DNA of 43,990 nucleotides from Lentimicrobium sp. L6 (GCF_013166655.1 NZ_JABKCA010000048.1:1-43990), one strand, 5' to 3'; shown: positions 8,801 through 16,473, counted from the stretch's first letter. Translations and numbers: made by a program. The notes: generated by a model not told the origin, from the letters alone.

Positions 8801-9214
8801 TTAGATTTCTCAGGAATGGATTCTTTCTTTAATACGGTAAGAATTAATTTAGAAGATTTGGAGACAGGAATCATGACTAATGTTCGTGAGAATCCTTCAT
8901 ATACCTTCCAAGCCACCACAGAAGACAATGCCAATCGTTTCCTATTACATTTTAATGGCGTAACCGCTGTTGAGGAATTAAGTGAAGAAAATGCACCTCA
9001 GGTTTATGCTGTGGAGGATGTAGTTTATATCAATCATGCTCAAGATTTAGATGCGGACATCTTTATCTATAATACTAATGGACAGTTGGTGGGGCAAGCT
9101 CAAATGAGTAAGGAGAGTATGAAACGCATATCTGTAAACGGAAGTACAGGTATTTACTTGGTGACTATCCAGAGTGAAGATGTCGTATATACTAACAAGG
9201 TTTATAAGAAATAA
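5891..9214 (+). CDS. Secreted multidomain protein with T9SS type A sorting domain
   Basis: An 1107-aa protein exported through Sec and then the type IX secretion system. The signal peptide is residues 1-20 (ending GFGQ). Residues about 21-215 look like a beta-jelly-roll module (SQDFETDLTGY to GVDNIILKG). An all-beta region and an Ig-like module (about 390-490, with FTDENGNVDADENGG) follow. Next is a DUF6359-like OB-fold (about 505-620, NPYSCAEAIALS and KWVKGYIVG), then a region with GNWSSSSTWGHGVPG. The C-terminal 75 residues form the T9SS type A sorting domain, with DADIFIYNTNGQLVG and GIYLVTIQ and a final KVYKK. No catalytic domain is recognisable, so it may be an adhesin or surface-layer component. 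The PID-CTERM-like gene follows 68 nt later. Confidence 0.85.
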   Translation: MKKIYFLLLFVGFAFAGFGQDVLYSQDFETDLTGYSHTPSQTPSSDPGDQYFHRAEPSNGDIYEGSVGPYTNVTNSWLFVGSNPNTINSGSPGELLFSSISISGYDNFELYADFGAVPSDWDEADDLFVEYQIDGGTWNTLFSFAAGGDGTNEPISLTGNASSGINTVNGTTLTYALTTIATNNFSGTGTSMNIKIVCDANANYEAFGVDNIILKGTAFGGGNDTDAEAYTTGSQPGANSISSLDDTYAERVSVFNMYIGDGGDTDGLPTHISKVRIKPHTTNTADWTDHIQGAVLNDGSSDVTATVDITDTYIDFTISSGNLDIADGDFEELTLSIYLNASGLSDGEILSFMVDADNHGFTSDASGTGFMATFSGGDFNSNDFTIDVDATQFTYNQQPSDVSIDVAMNPAVEVAFTDENGNVDADENGGGSTVTMTTTGTFSGSAITSLDASNGVATFSNLKFSTEAIGRTITAADTDGGEISSLESSTFDITNSGDGSMSNPYSCAEAIALSNSGTSDKWVKGYIVGNIVSETNVNIEAPFSSSTNIAIADDVDETNHLNMVYVQLPDNGLREILGLSNVLLNEGVLIILKGDLQAYFGTHIGLKNTDDYKWVADCIVSGSGNWSSSSTWGHGVPGQHDDVIVQTTGALTVDVNGECNTITLKSDASGDASLTGQEKLSFTSTTVERYITPYTGNSDGWHFLSSPVHNMTISGSDFVSGTFDLYRWGETTVADEKWLNYEGGTFGQTEFQNGLGYLFADNTGGVFEFIGSLNSSSYIVGVNGIPLTYTAGEGDGWNLIGNPYCSGLDWTALDNSAGNIGGAFYIVNPADGTYKSSNGAAVSDFPNGHIPPHQGFFVQVSAASSIGIATDDQVHTTNQYEKSSNAFEEVLVVDLVGDNSSNKTYFQFRDDATEEFDFHADAYKLFGWATIPQIYSEIDGIQYSINCLNHSEETITVPLGLYLQENEELTLDFSGMDSFFNTVRINLEDLETGIMTNVRENPSYTFQATTEDNANRFLLHFNGVTAVEELSEENAPQVYAVEDVVYINHAQDLDADIFIYNTNGQLVGQAQMSKESMKRISVNGSTGIYLVTIQSEDVVYTNKVYKK

Positions 9215-9282
9215 TAAGACCACTTAGTAGCGCAAATAGAAATATGCTTTTAAAGTGGATGAAAACGAATAAAATTTGAAAA

Positions 9283-9510
9283 ATGAAAAATATATTTAAA
9301 ACATTAGCCATTGGTCTTATTATGGTTGCCGCATTTTTAATCACGAGTCCTGTTCAAGCCGATCCTCCAGGAATGCCTGGTGGTCATGGAACCAATGGTG
9401 ATGCTCCTCCCGGCGGTGGCGCTCCTATTGCTTCTGGTCTAACTATTTTGGTGGCTTTAAGCGGGGCCTATGCAGGTAAGAAGGTTTTTACTTCCCAAGA
9501 AGAAAAATAA
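9283..9510 (+). CDS. Small exported protein with PID-CTERM-like tail
   Basis: A 75-aa protein in three parts. An N-terminal signal peptide (about residues 1-26, ending PVQA) is followed by a Gly/Pro-rich linker (PPGMPGGHGTNGD, PPGGG). The C-terminus is a motif APIASG, one hydrophobic stretch (LTILVALSGAYAG) and basic KK before an acidic end. This layout matches the small Bacteroidota proteins I know as PID-CTERM sorting-domain proteins, where the motif is usually P-I-D-G; here Asp is replaced by Ala-Ser. The tail probably serves as a membrane or sorting anchor. Function is unknown. It follows the T9SS cargo by 68 nt on the same strand and may share its transcript. Confidence 0.7.
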   Translation: MKNIFKTLAIGLIMVAAFLITSPVQADPPGMPGGHGTNGDAPPGGGAPIASGLTILVALSGAYAGKKVFTSQEEK

Positions 9511-9513
9511 AAA

Positions 9514-9545
9514 TAGAGGCGAAGAAAGAATAACCTAAGCCTCTA
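9514..9545 (+). terminator. Weak hairpin after PID-CTERM-like gene
   Basis: TAGAGGC (9514-9520) pairs with GCCTCTA (9539-9545) across an 18-nt loop, starting 4 nt after the stop codon. AT-rich sequence follows, without a true U-tract. The position suits a terminator; the structure is weak. Confidence 0.35.
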
Positions 9546-9612
9546 AATTATTAATGAATAAAGGAATACCAGCTGGTATGGATCTTATGATCTGTACTGG
9601 CTGTATTATTTT

Positions 9613-9696
9613 GAAGAATTGTAAGGAAAAGTAAAGGGTTGTAAGGAAGGGTATGGAATTGTAAAGAGTAGTAAGGAATTGTAAAGTGTAGGAAAA
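9613..9696. repeat. Purine-rich degenerate tandem repeat (AATTGTAAGGAA-like)
   Basis: About seven copies of a 10-14-nt word resembling AATTGTAAGGAA or AGTAAAGG lie in a row, almost all purine plus T on this strand. Non-coding in all frames that I checked. Confidence 0.6.
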
Positions 9697-9745
9697 AGCA
9701 CTTATTCTATCATTTTTTCATTAACTTATTCAAGCATTCAACTTT

Positions 9746-10612
9746 CTAAACCTTCCGATAATTCTTATACTCCCCAATACGAATCCCAGTTAAGTTCTCC
9801 AGGTGATAAAGAAACCAGTTTTTTAATCCGAAATTCTTTTTCGTAGGATCGAAATCAAAGCTCCAGTTTAATTTCTCTATTCTATTCTTCATCACCTCAG
9901 GCTGCGTTCCATCGAAGAGTTTTAAGCTATCTATTTGGCTATAATCAAATTGTCCTTGAGGTTGGTTTTTGGCCACATAATCATCCGAATGCCAAAGACT
10001 GAGGAAGTTCTTTATTTTGGCAGATTGCATCTCGGGAGGCTTCACCCAGCCATAATGATATATATAGGCATCTATTTCTTTTACCTGGAGCTTTTGTCCA
10101 TTATTTCTGAAGCCTTGTGCATCTTTATAAGACTGGAAATTGGGATTATTTTTAATCACTCGTATTTCTCGTCTATACCATTTTCGGCTGTCTCCAACAA
10201 AATCATAGGAACCATAAAAGTGTAGGTACTTGAAGAGCAATCCTTCAACTTCACCATCCTCTTTATATTTATTCATAGCAGATTTTATGGTCTTATGATA
10301 TTTCTCATGAACCACTTCATCGCCTTGAATATAGAAACCCCAATCGCTGTCTTTGCTCACATGGGCTAATGCCTTATTGGTTTCCTCTGCCAGAACTCTA
10401 CCACCTTCTCGTAAACTCAAATCCCACTCGGTTTCAATAATTCTGATCTTACCCGATGGAATATCCTGAATAAGTTTTAAAGTGGCATCCTCCGATTTTC
10501 CAACGGCAACCACTACTTCATCGCAAAGTGGTAAAATACTTTGGATGCTTTCTACAATAGGATAATCGTAGAGTACTGCATTTCTGATGAAGGTAAAACC
10601 GCTGACTTTCAC
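9746..10612 (-). CDS. GT2-like glycosyltransferase
   Basis: A 288-aa putative GT-A fold glycosyltransferase. The N-terminus (SGFTFIRNAVLYDYPIVESI) and the stretch DEVVVAVGKSEDATLKLI are typical of a GT2-like family that begins MKxSGFTFIRNA. Near residue 95 the sequence YIQGDEVVHE sits where GT2 enzymes carry DxD/DGDE; the first Asp is replaced by Gln. Later motifs are GLLFKYLHFYGSYD and IDAYIYHYGWVKPPE. The start is GTG at 10612, chosen because it aligns with the family's normal first residue and no ATG lies nearby. Sugar donor and acceptor are unknown. It lies 140 nt downstream of purB on the same strand. Confidence 0.75.
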   Translation of the reverse strand: MKVSGFTFIRNAVLYDYPIVESIQSILPLCDEVVVAVGKSEDATLKLIQDIPSGKIRIIETEWDLSLREGGRVLAEETNKALAHVSKDSDWGFYIQGDEVVHEKYHKTIKSAMNKYKEDGEVEGLLFKYLHFYGSYDFVGDSRKWYRREIRVIKNNPNFQSYKDAQGFRNNGQKLQVKEIDAYIYHYGWVKPPEMQSAKIKNFLSLWHSDDYVAKNQPQGQFDYSQIDSLKLFDGTQPEVMKNRIEKLNWSFDFDPTKKNFGLKNWFLYHLENLTGIRIGEYKNYRKV

Positions 10613-10642
10613 TTTTGTTTGAGGTGTATGATATTATGATGG

Positions 10643-10740
10643 CTGTCTGAACATCGTAGGTAATATCGTTTTTTTTTGATTCCTTTAGAGTAGGGGCAAA
10701 CAAAAAAAACTGAGTCTACGCTATCTAGAAATTCAGACAG
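10643..10740. repeat. Inverted repeat between purB and glycosyltransferase
   Basis: CTGTCTGAA (10643-10651) and TTCAGACAG (10732-10740) are perfect 9-nt inverted repeats. Just inside them CGTAG (10655-10659) pairs with CTACG (10716-10720). The enclosed sequence is about 55 nt with A/T runs. This could form a two-helix stem in the purB-to-glycosyltransferase transcript, or be a small mobile-element remnant. There is no terminator U-tract. Confidence 0.55.
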
Positions 10741-10752
10741 TTATATTTTTTA

Positions 10753-12105
10753 TTAGAAATTGATGATTCCGGTATAATTAGAAGGTGTAATTCTTTTCAA
10801 TTCCTCCTTTACAGCATCCGAAACTTCAAGATTCTCAACAAAAACAGCTATGCTTTCTGCGTTTATCTTTTCGTTGGTACGGGTTAGATCTTTTAACGCC
10901 TCATAAGGATTTGGATAGTTTTCTCTACGCAGAATAGTCTGGATAGCCTCAGCAACTACAGGCCAGTTGTTTTCTAAATCAGCAGCTAATTTGGCTTCAT
11001 TAAGAATCAATTTACCTAATCCTTTTTGTAAAGATAGAATGGCAATAATCATATGTCCTAGAGGTACTCCAAGATTACGGGTTACTGTAGAATCTGTTAA
11101 GTCTCTTTGTAAACGAGAAACGGGCAGTTTTGCTGCCAAGTGCTCCATAATGGCATTAGCTAGTCCTATATTTCCTTCAGAGTTTTCGAAGTCAATAGGA
11201 TTTACTTTATGCGGCATAGCTGAAGAACCAACTTCTCCTTTTTTAATCTTTTGCTTAAAATAATCCATGCTGACATAAGTCCAGATATCACGGTCCAAAT
11301 CCATCATGATATTATTGATTCTTTTCAAATTATCGAAAAAGGCAGCCATATAGTCGTAATGCTCAATTTGAGTGGTATTTTGTAGACGAGAAAGCCCTAG
11401 CTTTTCAGCAACAAATTTATTTCCAAATTCTACCCAATTAATCTGAGGATAAGCCACATGATGTGCATTGAAATTACCTGTAGCACCACCAAACTTGGCA
11501 GCATAAGGGATTTGTTCAAGCATTTTAAATTGATTATCTAAACGCTCCACAAAAACATAAATCTCTTTTCCTAAGCTAGTTGGAGAAGCTGCTTGTCCAT
11601 GAGTACGAGCCAACATGGGAATGTTTTTCCAATCATTTGCTCTACTCATTAATAGTTCTCTAAGTTCATTTAAAGCAGGCATAATCACGGCTTCAAATCC
11701 AAGTTTTAAGCTTAAAGGAGTAGCGGTATTATTAATATCTTGACTGGTGAGTCCAAAATGGATAAACTCTTTATATTGGCTCAGGTTTAAGGCATCGAAT
11801 TTTTCTTTTAAGAAATACTCCACAGCTTTTACATCGTGATTCGTTATGGATTCAATATCCTTAATTCTTAAGGCATCACTACTTTTAAATGCTTCATAAA
11901 TAAGGCGTAAATCCTTAAAAAGATTAGAATTAAAATCTTTCAATTGAGGAAGAGGGATTTCGCATAGGCTAATGAAGTATTCCACCTCTACTTGAACGCG
12001 ATATTTAATCAAACCTTCCTCAGAGAAATACTCCCCTAATTTTTCTGTTTTACTTCTATATCTTCCATCAATAGGAGATATGGCATTAAGAGCTGTAAGT
12101 TCCAT
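10753..12105 (-). CDS. purB: Adenylosuccinate lyase
   Basis: Cytoplasmic enzyme of purine synthesis that removes fumarate from both SAICAR and adenylosuccinate. At 450 aa it is close to the E. coli-type PurB. The fumarase/aspartase-superfamily signature GSSAMPHKVNPIDFENSEG lies near residue 295, with the catalytic serine in the SSAMPHK loop. The N-terminus SPIDGRYRSKTEKLGEYFSE, the stretch FGLTSQDINNTA and the motif MLARTHGQAASPT are also typical. The ATG at 12105 is preceded by a good -7 element at 12122-12129. No other purine gene is nearby; the downstream glycosyltransferase is probably unrelated. Confidence 0.95.
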   Translation of the reverse strand: MELTALNAISPIDGRYRSKTEKLGEYFSEEGLIKYRVQVEVEYFISLCEIPLPQLKDFNSNLFKDLRLIYEAFKSSDALRIKDIESITNHDVKAVEYFLKEKFDALNLSQYKEFIHFGLTSQDINNTATPLSLKLGFEAVIMPALNELRELLMSRANDWKNIPMLARTHGQAASPTSLGKEIYVFVERLDNQFKMLEQIPYAAKFGGATGNFNAHHVAYPQINWVEFGNKFVAEKLGLSRLQNTTQIEHYDYMAAFFDNLKRINNIMMDLDRDIWTYVSMDYFKQKIKKGEVGSSAMPHKVNPIDFENSEGNIGLANAIMEHLAAKLPVSRLQRDLTDSTVTRNLGVPLGHMIIAILSLQKGLGKLILNEAKLAADLENNWPVVAEAIQTILRRENYPNPYEALKDLTRTNEKINAESIAVFVENLEVSDAVKEELKRITPSNYTGIINF

Positions 12106-12121
12106 TTTTTCAAAATTTTTG

Positions 12122-12129
12122 CAAAGATA
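12122..12129 (-). promoter_or_regulatory. -7 element of purB
   Basis: On the minus strand TATCTTTG matches TAnnTTTG and lies 16 nt before the purB ATG, giving a very short leader. A matching -33 is not clear. Confidence 0.6.
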
Positions 12130-12395
12130 AAGAAATGGTCAGATTTTTTTAATTAAAGTTTGAAGTTTCGTTTTTGAATCGTGTAAACATATGAGATTGT
12201 TATTTTAATGAGCAGGAGAGTTGGAGAAAGGGAGAAAGGCGAACTGGTGATTGGGAGAAATGGAATTGGTGTTAATTGGCTTCATCTGTGAGAATTCATG
12301 AATATCTAAGAAATAATCAGTGTTCATCCGCAAAATCAGTGTTCTATCTTCTTTGGATGAATCTTATGATGAGACGACTAGTTCGGGGTTAATAA
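12130..12395. other. Divergent intergenic region with phrase repeats
   Basis: Between the purB and coaX promoters. No gene. Words like GGAGAGTTGGAGAAAGGGAG (12213-12232) and 'aatcagtg ... tcatccgc' (12317-12343) repeat the families seen at 4.0-4.35 kb. Confidence 0.5.
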
Positions 12396-12423
12396 TTGTT
12401 AAGAATAGCAGTCATTATCTTTA
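12396..12423 (+). promoter_or_regulatory. Promoter of the coaX-lptC operon
   Basis: TTG at 12396-12398, 17 nt of spacer, then TATCTTTA at 12416-12423, one mismatch from TAnnTTTG. It lies 43 nt before the coaX ATG and probably drives all five genes through 17729. Confidence 0.6.
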
Positions 12424-12466
12424 GGTTGACATAAAATCAAGTAGTTTTGGCCTTTAATTAACATTC

Positions 12467-13198
12467 ATGGATTATAAACTGGTATTAGACTTCGGCAATA
12501 CATTAAGGAAAGCAGCTGTTTTTCATGGCGATAGCTTGGTGGAATTACAATCTACCAGCTCAGATATTGTCACAATTATAGAGCTATTTAGACAGAAGTA
12601 TCCGCAAATGAATAGCGCTATTTTGAGCACGGTAGTTCATATCGATTTGCATCTTCTACATTATTTAAAGCAAAATTTCCAATTTCTGTTATTCGATCAT
12701 GAAACTAAGATACCCATTAATAATGCATATAAAACTCCTGTAACTCTTGGTAAAGATAGGATTGCTGCGGCTATTGGCGCTTTTAAATGTTTTCCCAATC
12801 GGAATGTGTTAATTATTGACGCAGGAAGTAGCATAACATATGAAATCCTTACAAAAGATGCTAATTATCTTGGAGGAGCTATTTCATTGGGAATTCATCT
12901 TAGAGCTAAGGCATTAAATCATTTTACGGATCAATTGCCATTAGTTGAACCTAGATTACAAGTAAAATTAGTTGGAGATGATACAGAATCTTGTCTTCAA
13001 AGTGGAATTGTGAATGGTGCCATAGCTGAGCTAAGTACCATGATACAAGCATATGAGAATCAATTCTCAGATTTAAAAATTATTTTAACAGGTGGAGATG
13101 CTATTTATTTTGAAAAAAGCCTAAAATATGACATCTTTGCAAGCGAAAATTTAGTGCTCGAAGGCTTAAATTATATACTGGACTATAATGATCTATAG
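12467..13198 (+). CDS. coaX: Type III pantothenate kinase
   Basis: First step of coenzyme A synthesis: phosphorylates pantothenate with ATP, in the cytoplasm. The 243-aa product has the ASKHA-fold CoaX motifs in order: DFGNT at residues 8-12 (phosphate-binding loop), GKDRIAAAIGAF near 98, IIDAGSSITYEI near 122 (usually DAGTAxT), GGAISLGI, and LTGGDA near 205. The ATG at 12467 follows a good promoter by 43 nt. The 3' end overlaps the next gene by 11 nt, so translation is likely coupled. I know this coaX-outer-membrane protein-TPR-lptC order from other Bacteroidota; the reason for pairing CoA synthesis with LPS export is not known to me. Confidence 0.93.
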   Translation: MDYKLVLDFGNTLRKAAVFHGDSLVELQSTSSDIVTIIELFRQKYPQMNSAILSTVVHIDLHLLHYLKQNFQFLLFDHETKIPINNAYKTPVTLGKDRIAAAIGAFKCFPNRNVLIIDAGSSITYEILTKDANYLGGAISLGIHLRAKALNHFTDQLPLVEPRLQVKLVGDDTESCLQSGIVNGAIAELSTMIQAYENQFSDLKIILTGGDAIYFEKSLKYDIFASENLVLEGLNYILDYNDL

Positions 13199-14468
13199 AA
13201 AAAAACTACTATTTGTGTTGACCATCTTGCTAGGAATGGCTTCATTTGGCTATTCTCAAGGGACTGTAACTTCTCCTTATTCTTTTATTGGATTAGGTGA
13301 TAGCTATGCTAAGGGAAACATTAGAGCGCTTAGCATGGGAGGTGTGGATATTGCACTGAGAAGCCCCATGTATATCAATATGATGAATCCAGCTGGATTG
13401 TCAGGTATTGATAGTCTTTCATTTGTTGGAAGTGTGGGCGTGTCCATGAATAATTCTACCTATCGTACCAACGATTTGGAAAGTTCATTCTCCTCTGCAA
13501 ACATCAATCATCTGGCATTTGCATTTCCTGTAACACGATGGTGGAAAACTGGAGTTCTTCTGCTTCCATATTCTAGTGTGGGATATGAGGTAAACGACTT
13601 TGATGATATTGATAATGTGGGGCGTGCAGAGTATTTGTATGATGGCGATGGCGGAATGGACGCTATTTCTTGGTCTAATGCTTTTTCCGTTAACAAGAGA
13701 TTGGCATTTGGTATCAACTCTTCTTATTATTTTGGTAAATTAGAGCATTCAAGAACAGTGAATTTCCCTGATTCGGCTTATATCTTTAATTCATTAGTAA
13801 AAGAATCTGTTCATTTAAATGGATTATTCTTTGAATTGGGTATGCAATATCATTTGCCTTTGAATGCCAATAATACTTTAGGATTTGGATTGACTTACGG
13901 AAACGAATCTAAATTAAATGCAGAAACAGATTATGCAGCAGTTACCTATTTGGGTGATGACACTTATAACAATAATACAGTAGATACAATTCGCGTTTGG
14001 GAAAAAGAGAAAAACAGCGTTAGGCTTCCTTATTCCTTAGGTTTTGGAGTCAGTTGGGTAAAGAAGGATAAATTGACAGTAGCTGCTGATTTTCGTTTTG
14101 AGAATTGGAAAGATTTCAAATATTTGGATAGTCAACTTGATTTAAGTAATAAATTAAGAGCAAATATTGGAGCGGAATTTATCCCTGAAAGCAACAACCT
14201 ATCTGCTTATTGGAAGATGGTTCATTATCGTATGGGATTTAGATATGAGCATCTCGGCATGAAGTTTGCTGATAGTGAAATGAAAGAGTATGCTTTATCT
14301 GTCGGATTTGGCTTACCTTTGCGAAAGAGTCAAACCTTTGTTAACTTAGGTTTCGAATTGGGACAAAATGGGACGGTAGAAAAAGGACTCATCCAAGAAA
14401 GATTCTTTAGAGTAATGTTAGGAGTTTCGATAAAAGAAACCTGGTTTAGAAAAAGTAAATATTTATAA
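13188..14468 (+). CDS. Putative outer-membrane beta-barrel protein in coaX operon
   Basis: A 426-aa exported protein with a signal peptide of about 24 residues (ending FGYSQ). The rest is aromatic-rich, alternating beta-strand sequence, typical of an outer-membrane barrel distantly like the FadL/OmpP1 group. An N-terminal part (SPYSFIGLGDSYAKGNIRAL followed by MGGVDIALR and NPAGLSG) is of the kind that precedes such barrels. The start overlaps the coaX end by 11 nt. The last residues (RKSKYL) do not include the usual terminal Phe, which makes the barrel call less firm. Ligand unknown. Its place before a TPR protein and lptC suggests an envelope role. Confidence 0.72.
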   Translation: MIYRKKLLFVLTILLGMASFGYSQGTVTSPYSFIGLGDSYAKGNIRALSMGGVDIALRSPMYINMMNPAGLSGIDSLSFVGSVGVSMNNSTYRTNDLESSFSSANINHLAFAFPVTRWWKTGVLLLPYSSVGYEVNDFDDIDNVGRAEYLYDGDGGMDAISWSNAFSVNKRLAFGINSSYYFGKLEHSRTVNFPDSAYIFNSLVKESVHLNGLFFELGMQYHLPLNANNTLGFGLTYGNESKLNAETDYAAVTYLGDDTYNNNTVDTIRVWEKEKNSVRLPYSLGFGVSWVKKDKLTVAADFRFENWKDFKYLDSQLDLSNKLRANIGAEFIPESNNLSAYWKMVHYRMGFRYEHLGMKFADSEMKEYALSVGFGLPLRKSQTFVNLGFELGQNGTVEKGLIQERFFRVMLGVSIKETWFRKSKYL

Positions 14469-14481
14469 AAAATAGAGTATC

Positions 14482-15888
14482 ATGAATGCAAAGATCCTAT
14501 ACACGGCAATAGCAGTTTTAATTGGCCTTTCAAGTTTTGCCAGTTCTAACAGCTATAATTTTGAGGAAAACCTGAATACCAATAATAGTGAATTATTTGG
14601 GGATGGTAAATACGGTGAAGATAGTGCAACCTGTATTGTTAATCTTTCTTTATACAGAGAATATTTTAAGCAATGGAAGTCTACTGGTTATAAAAGTGAA
14701 GCTATTAATGATGCCATCAAACCTTGGAGAAAAGTATATAATGGCTGTCCTATGGCTTCTCAGAATATGTATTTGGATGGTGTTAAAATGATGGAATTTA
14801 GGTTCAATAAAGCACCGGAAGAGCAAAAGCAAGCCTATGTGGATTCTATTGAGATGATATATTTACAACGCTTAGAAAACTTCCCAACAAGAAAAGGACA
14901 AAGCCAAAAAGGTGACCTTTATGGAAGATTAGGTGTTGAGTTGATGCAGAAATCTCCTGAAAATGCGGAGAAAGCATATAATTATTTAAAAGAATCTGTT
15001 GCTTTGGAGCAAGGGAATTCTTCTGTATCAAATTTGGTTTATTATTTCCGTGCTACCATCAAGATGGTTAAAATGGGAAAAGCTGAAGAGACACTTGTTG
15101 TAGATACTTACGATGAATTAAGTACTTTGATTGATGAAAATATTGATGCCAGTGCAGATGACCCTAAATTATTAGCACGATGGGAAAATGCAAGAGGTAA
15201 TGTAGAAAAGACTTTTGAGCCTTATGCTACTTGTGATGCCTTAGTTGGAATTTATGCAAAGAAAATGGAAGAAACACCAGAAGATATTGACCTTTTGAAA
15301 AAAGTAACTAAAATCTTGAAAAAGAAAAAGTGTACTGATTCTCCATTGTTTTTTACAGCTACTGAAAAACTATACACTCTAGAGCCAACACCAAATGCAG
15401 CTATGCTCATGGGTAAAATGCTAATTGCTAAAGAGAACTATACTGATGCTGCTGTATTGATGGAAGAAGCTGTTGGAATGATTGAAGACCCAAGAGAACA
15501 AGCGGACATCTTAAGTGATTTAGGGAAAATCTATTATAAGTTAAATCAATACCCTAAAGCTAGAACTTATGCCCTTAAAGCTTTAAAATTAAACCCTAAA
15601 GACGGTATGTCTTATGTTTTAATTGGTGATATGTATGCTGCTTCAGCTGACCAATGTGGAGATAATGATTTAACTAAGAAAACAGCTTATTGGGCTGCTG
15701 TAGATAAGTATTATCAAGCTAAAAAAGCGGATCCAGAATTAGCAGAGCTTGCTAACAAAAGAATAGCTACTTGGTCAAAATACTTCCCTCAGGTGGATAA
15801 AATCTTCTTCCACGACTTGGTAGAAGGTGCTCCTTATAAAGTTGAATGCTGGATTAACGAAAATACAACTGTGAGAGCAGCTAAATAA
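14482..15888 (+). CDS. Exported TPR-repeat protein
   Basis: A 468-aa protein with a signal peptide (about residues 1-22, MNAKILYTAIAVLIGL to FASS), so probably periplasmic. The body is all helical. Tetratricopeptide-like pairs are clearest at about residues 295-400, for example LMGKMLIAKENYTDAAVLM and DLGKIYYKLNQYPKARTYAL. Four or more cysteines in pairs (ATCIVN, GCPM, ATCDAL, KKCTD) could form disulfides. It is 13 nt after the barrel gene and 6 nt before lptC. It probably acts as a protein-protein scaffold in envelope assembly; no specific partner can be read from the sequence. Confidence 0.8.
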   Translation: MNAKILYTAIAVLIGLSSFASSNSYNFEENLNTNNSELFGDGKYGEDSATCIVNLSLYREYFKQWKSTGYKSEAINDAIKPWRKVYNGCPMASQNMYLDGVKMMEFRFNKAPEEQKQAYVDSIEMIYLQRLENFPTRKGQSQKGDLYGRLGVELMQKSPENAEKAYNYLKESVALEQGNSSVSNLVYYFRATIKMVKMGKAEETLVVDTYDELSTLIDENIDASADDPKLLARWENARGNVEKTFEPYATCDALVGIYAKKMEETPEDIDLLKKVTKILKKKKCTDSPLFFTATEKLYTLEPTPNAAMLMGKMLIAKENYTDAAVLMEEAVGMIEDPREQADILSDLGKIYYKLNQYPKARTYALKALKLNPKDGMSYVLIGDMYAASADQCGDNDLTKKTAYWAAVDKYYQAKKADPELAELANKRIATWSKYFPQVDKIFFHDLVEGAPYKVECWINENTTVRAAK

Positions 15889-15894
15889 ATGTAA

Positions 15895-16473
15895 TTGAAT
15901 ATACTAAAAACATATCGTTTTATCGCGAAAAGCATGGCCAGTATTTTTATACTGGCTATGCTTTTTTCTTGTGAGAATGAGATGGCTACCATCCAAAATC
16001 TTACCAGTCAGGATACTTTGCCAGCTGAATCGGCCAAAAATATAGTGGTGCATTTTTCTGATTCAGGCCATTTAAAGGTAGTTCTGAAAAGCCCACAATT
16101 ATTAAAATATTATGGGGATGATCCCTATATGTTATTCCCCGATGGAATACATGTGTTTTTCTACGATTCCATTGATGCTCTGACCTCGGAAATAGAATCG
16201 GACTATGCCATTAGTTATGAAAAGAAAAAGATGATGGAAGTTCGTAAGAATGTCATTATCTACGATCATAAAAAAGGTAAAGAACTTCTCACAGAAGTGC
16301 TTTATTGGGACCAAGCTAAGCAGAAGGTGTGGAACGATGCTTTTGTTACCATTAAAGAAAATGGAAGGATCATGCACGGTGATAGTATGAGAGCCAGTGA
16401 GAATTTAGACCATTTTGAATTGTTTCAGGTTCGCGCTACTATTGATATTGTTGAAGAAGATACCATAAAATGA
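15895..16473 (+). CDS. lptC: LPS export protein LptC, predicted lipoprotein
   Basis: Bridge component of the Lpt pathway that receives LPS from LptB2FG and passes it to LptA. A 192-aa LptC-family beta-jellyroll, with strands such as GHLKVVLKSPQLLKYY, EVRKNVIIYDHKKGKELLTE and IMHGDSMRASENL. The start is uncertain. TTG 15895 gives a proper basic signal segment (MNILKTYRFIAK) before lipobox LFSC (Cys 26). ATG 15934 would leave a signal with no positive charge. I prefer the TTG, which follows an in-frame stop directly. A lipobox is notable because enterobacterial LptC is a bitopic membrane protein. It overlaps the next gene by 4 nt (ATGA). Confidence 0.85.
   Translation: MNILKTYRFIAKSMASIFILAMLFSCENEMATIQNLTSQDTLPAESAKNIVVHFSDSGHLKVVLKSPQLLKYYGDDPYMLFPDGIHVFFYDSIDALTSEIESDYAISYEKKKMMEVRKNVIIYDHKKGKELLTEVLYWDQAKQKVWNDAFVTIKENGRIMHGDSMRASENLDHFELFQVRATIDIVEEDTIK

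Larger units (their letters stand above)
9511..9745. other. Convergent intergenic region
   Basis: This separates the PID-CTERM-like gene (plus) from the glycosyltransferase (minus). It holds a weak terminator-like hairpin, a 14-nt perfect palindrome ATACCAGCTGGTAT (9566-9579) and a purine-rich degenerate tandem repeat. No gene is visible. Confidence 0.5.
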
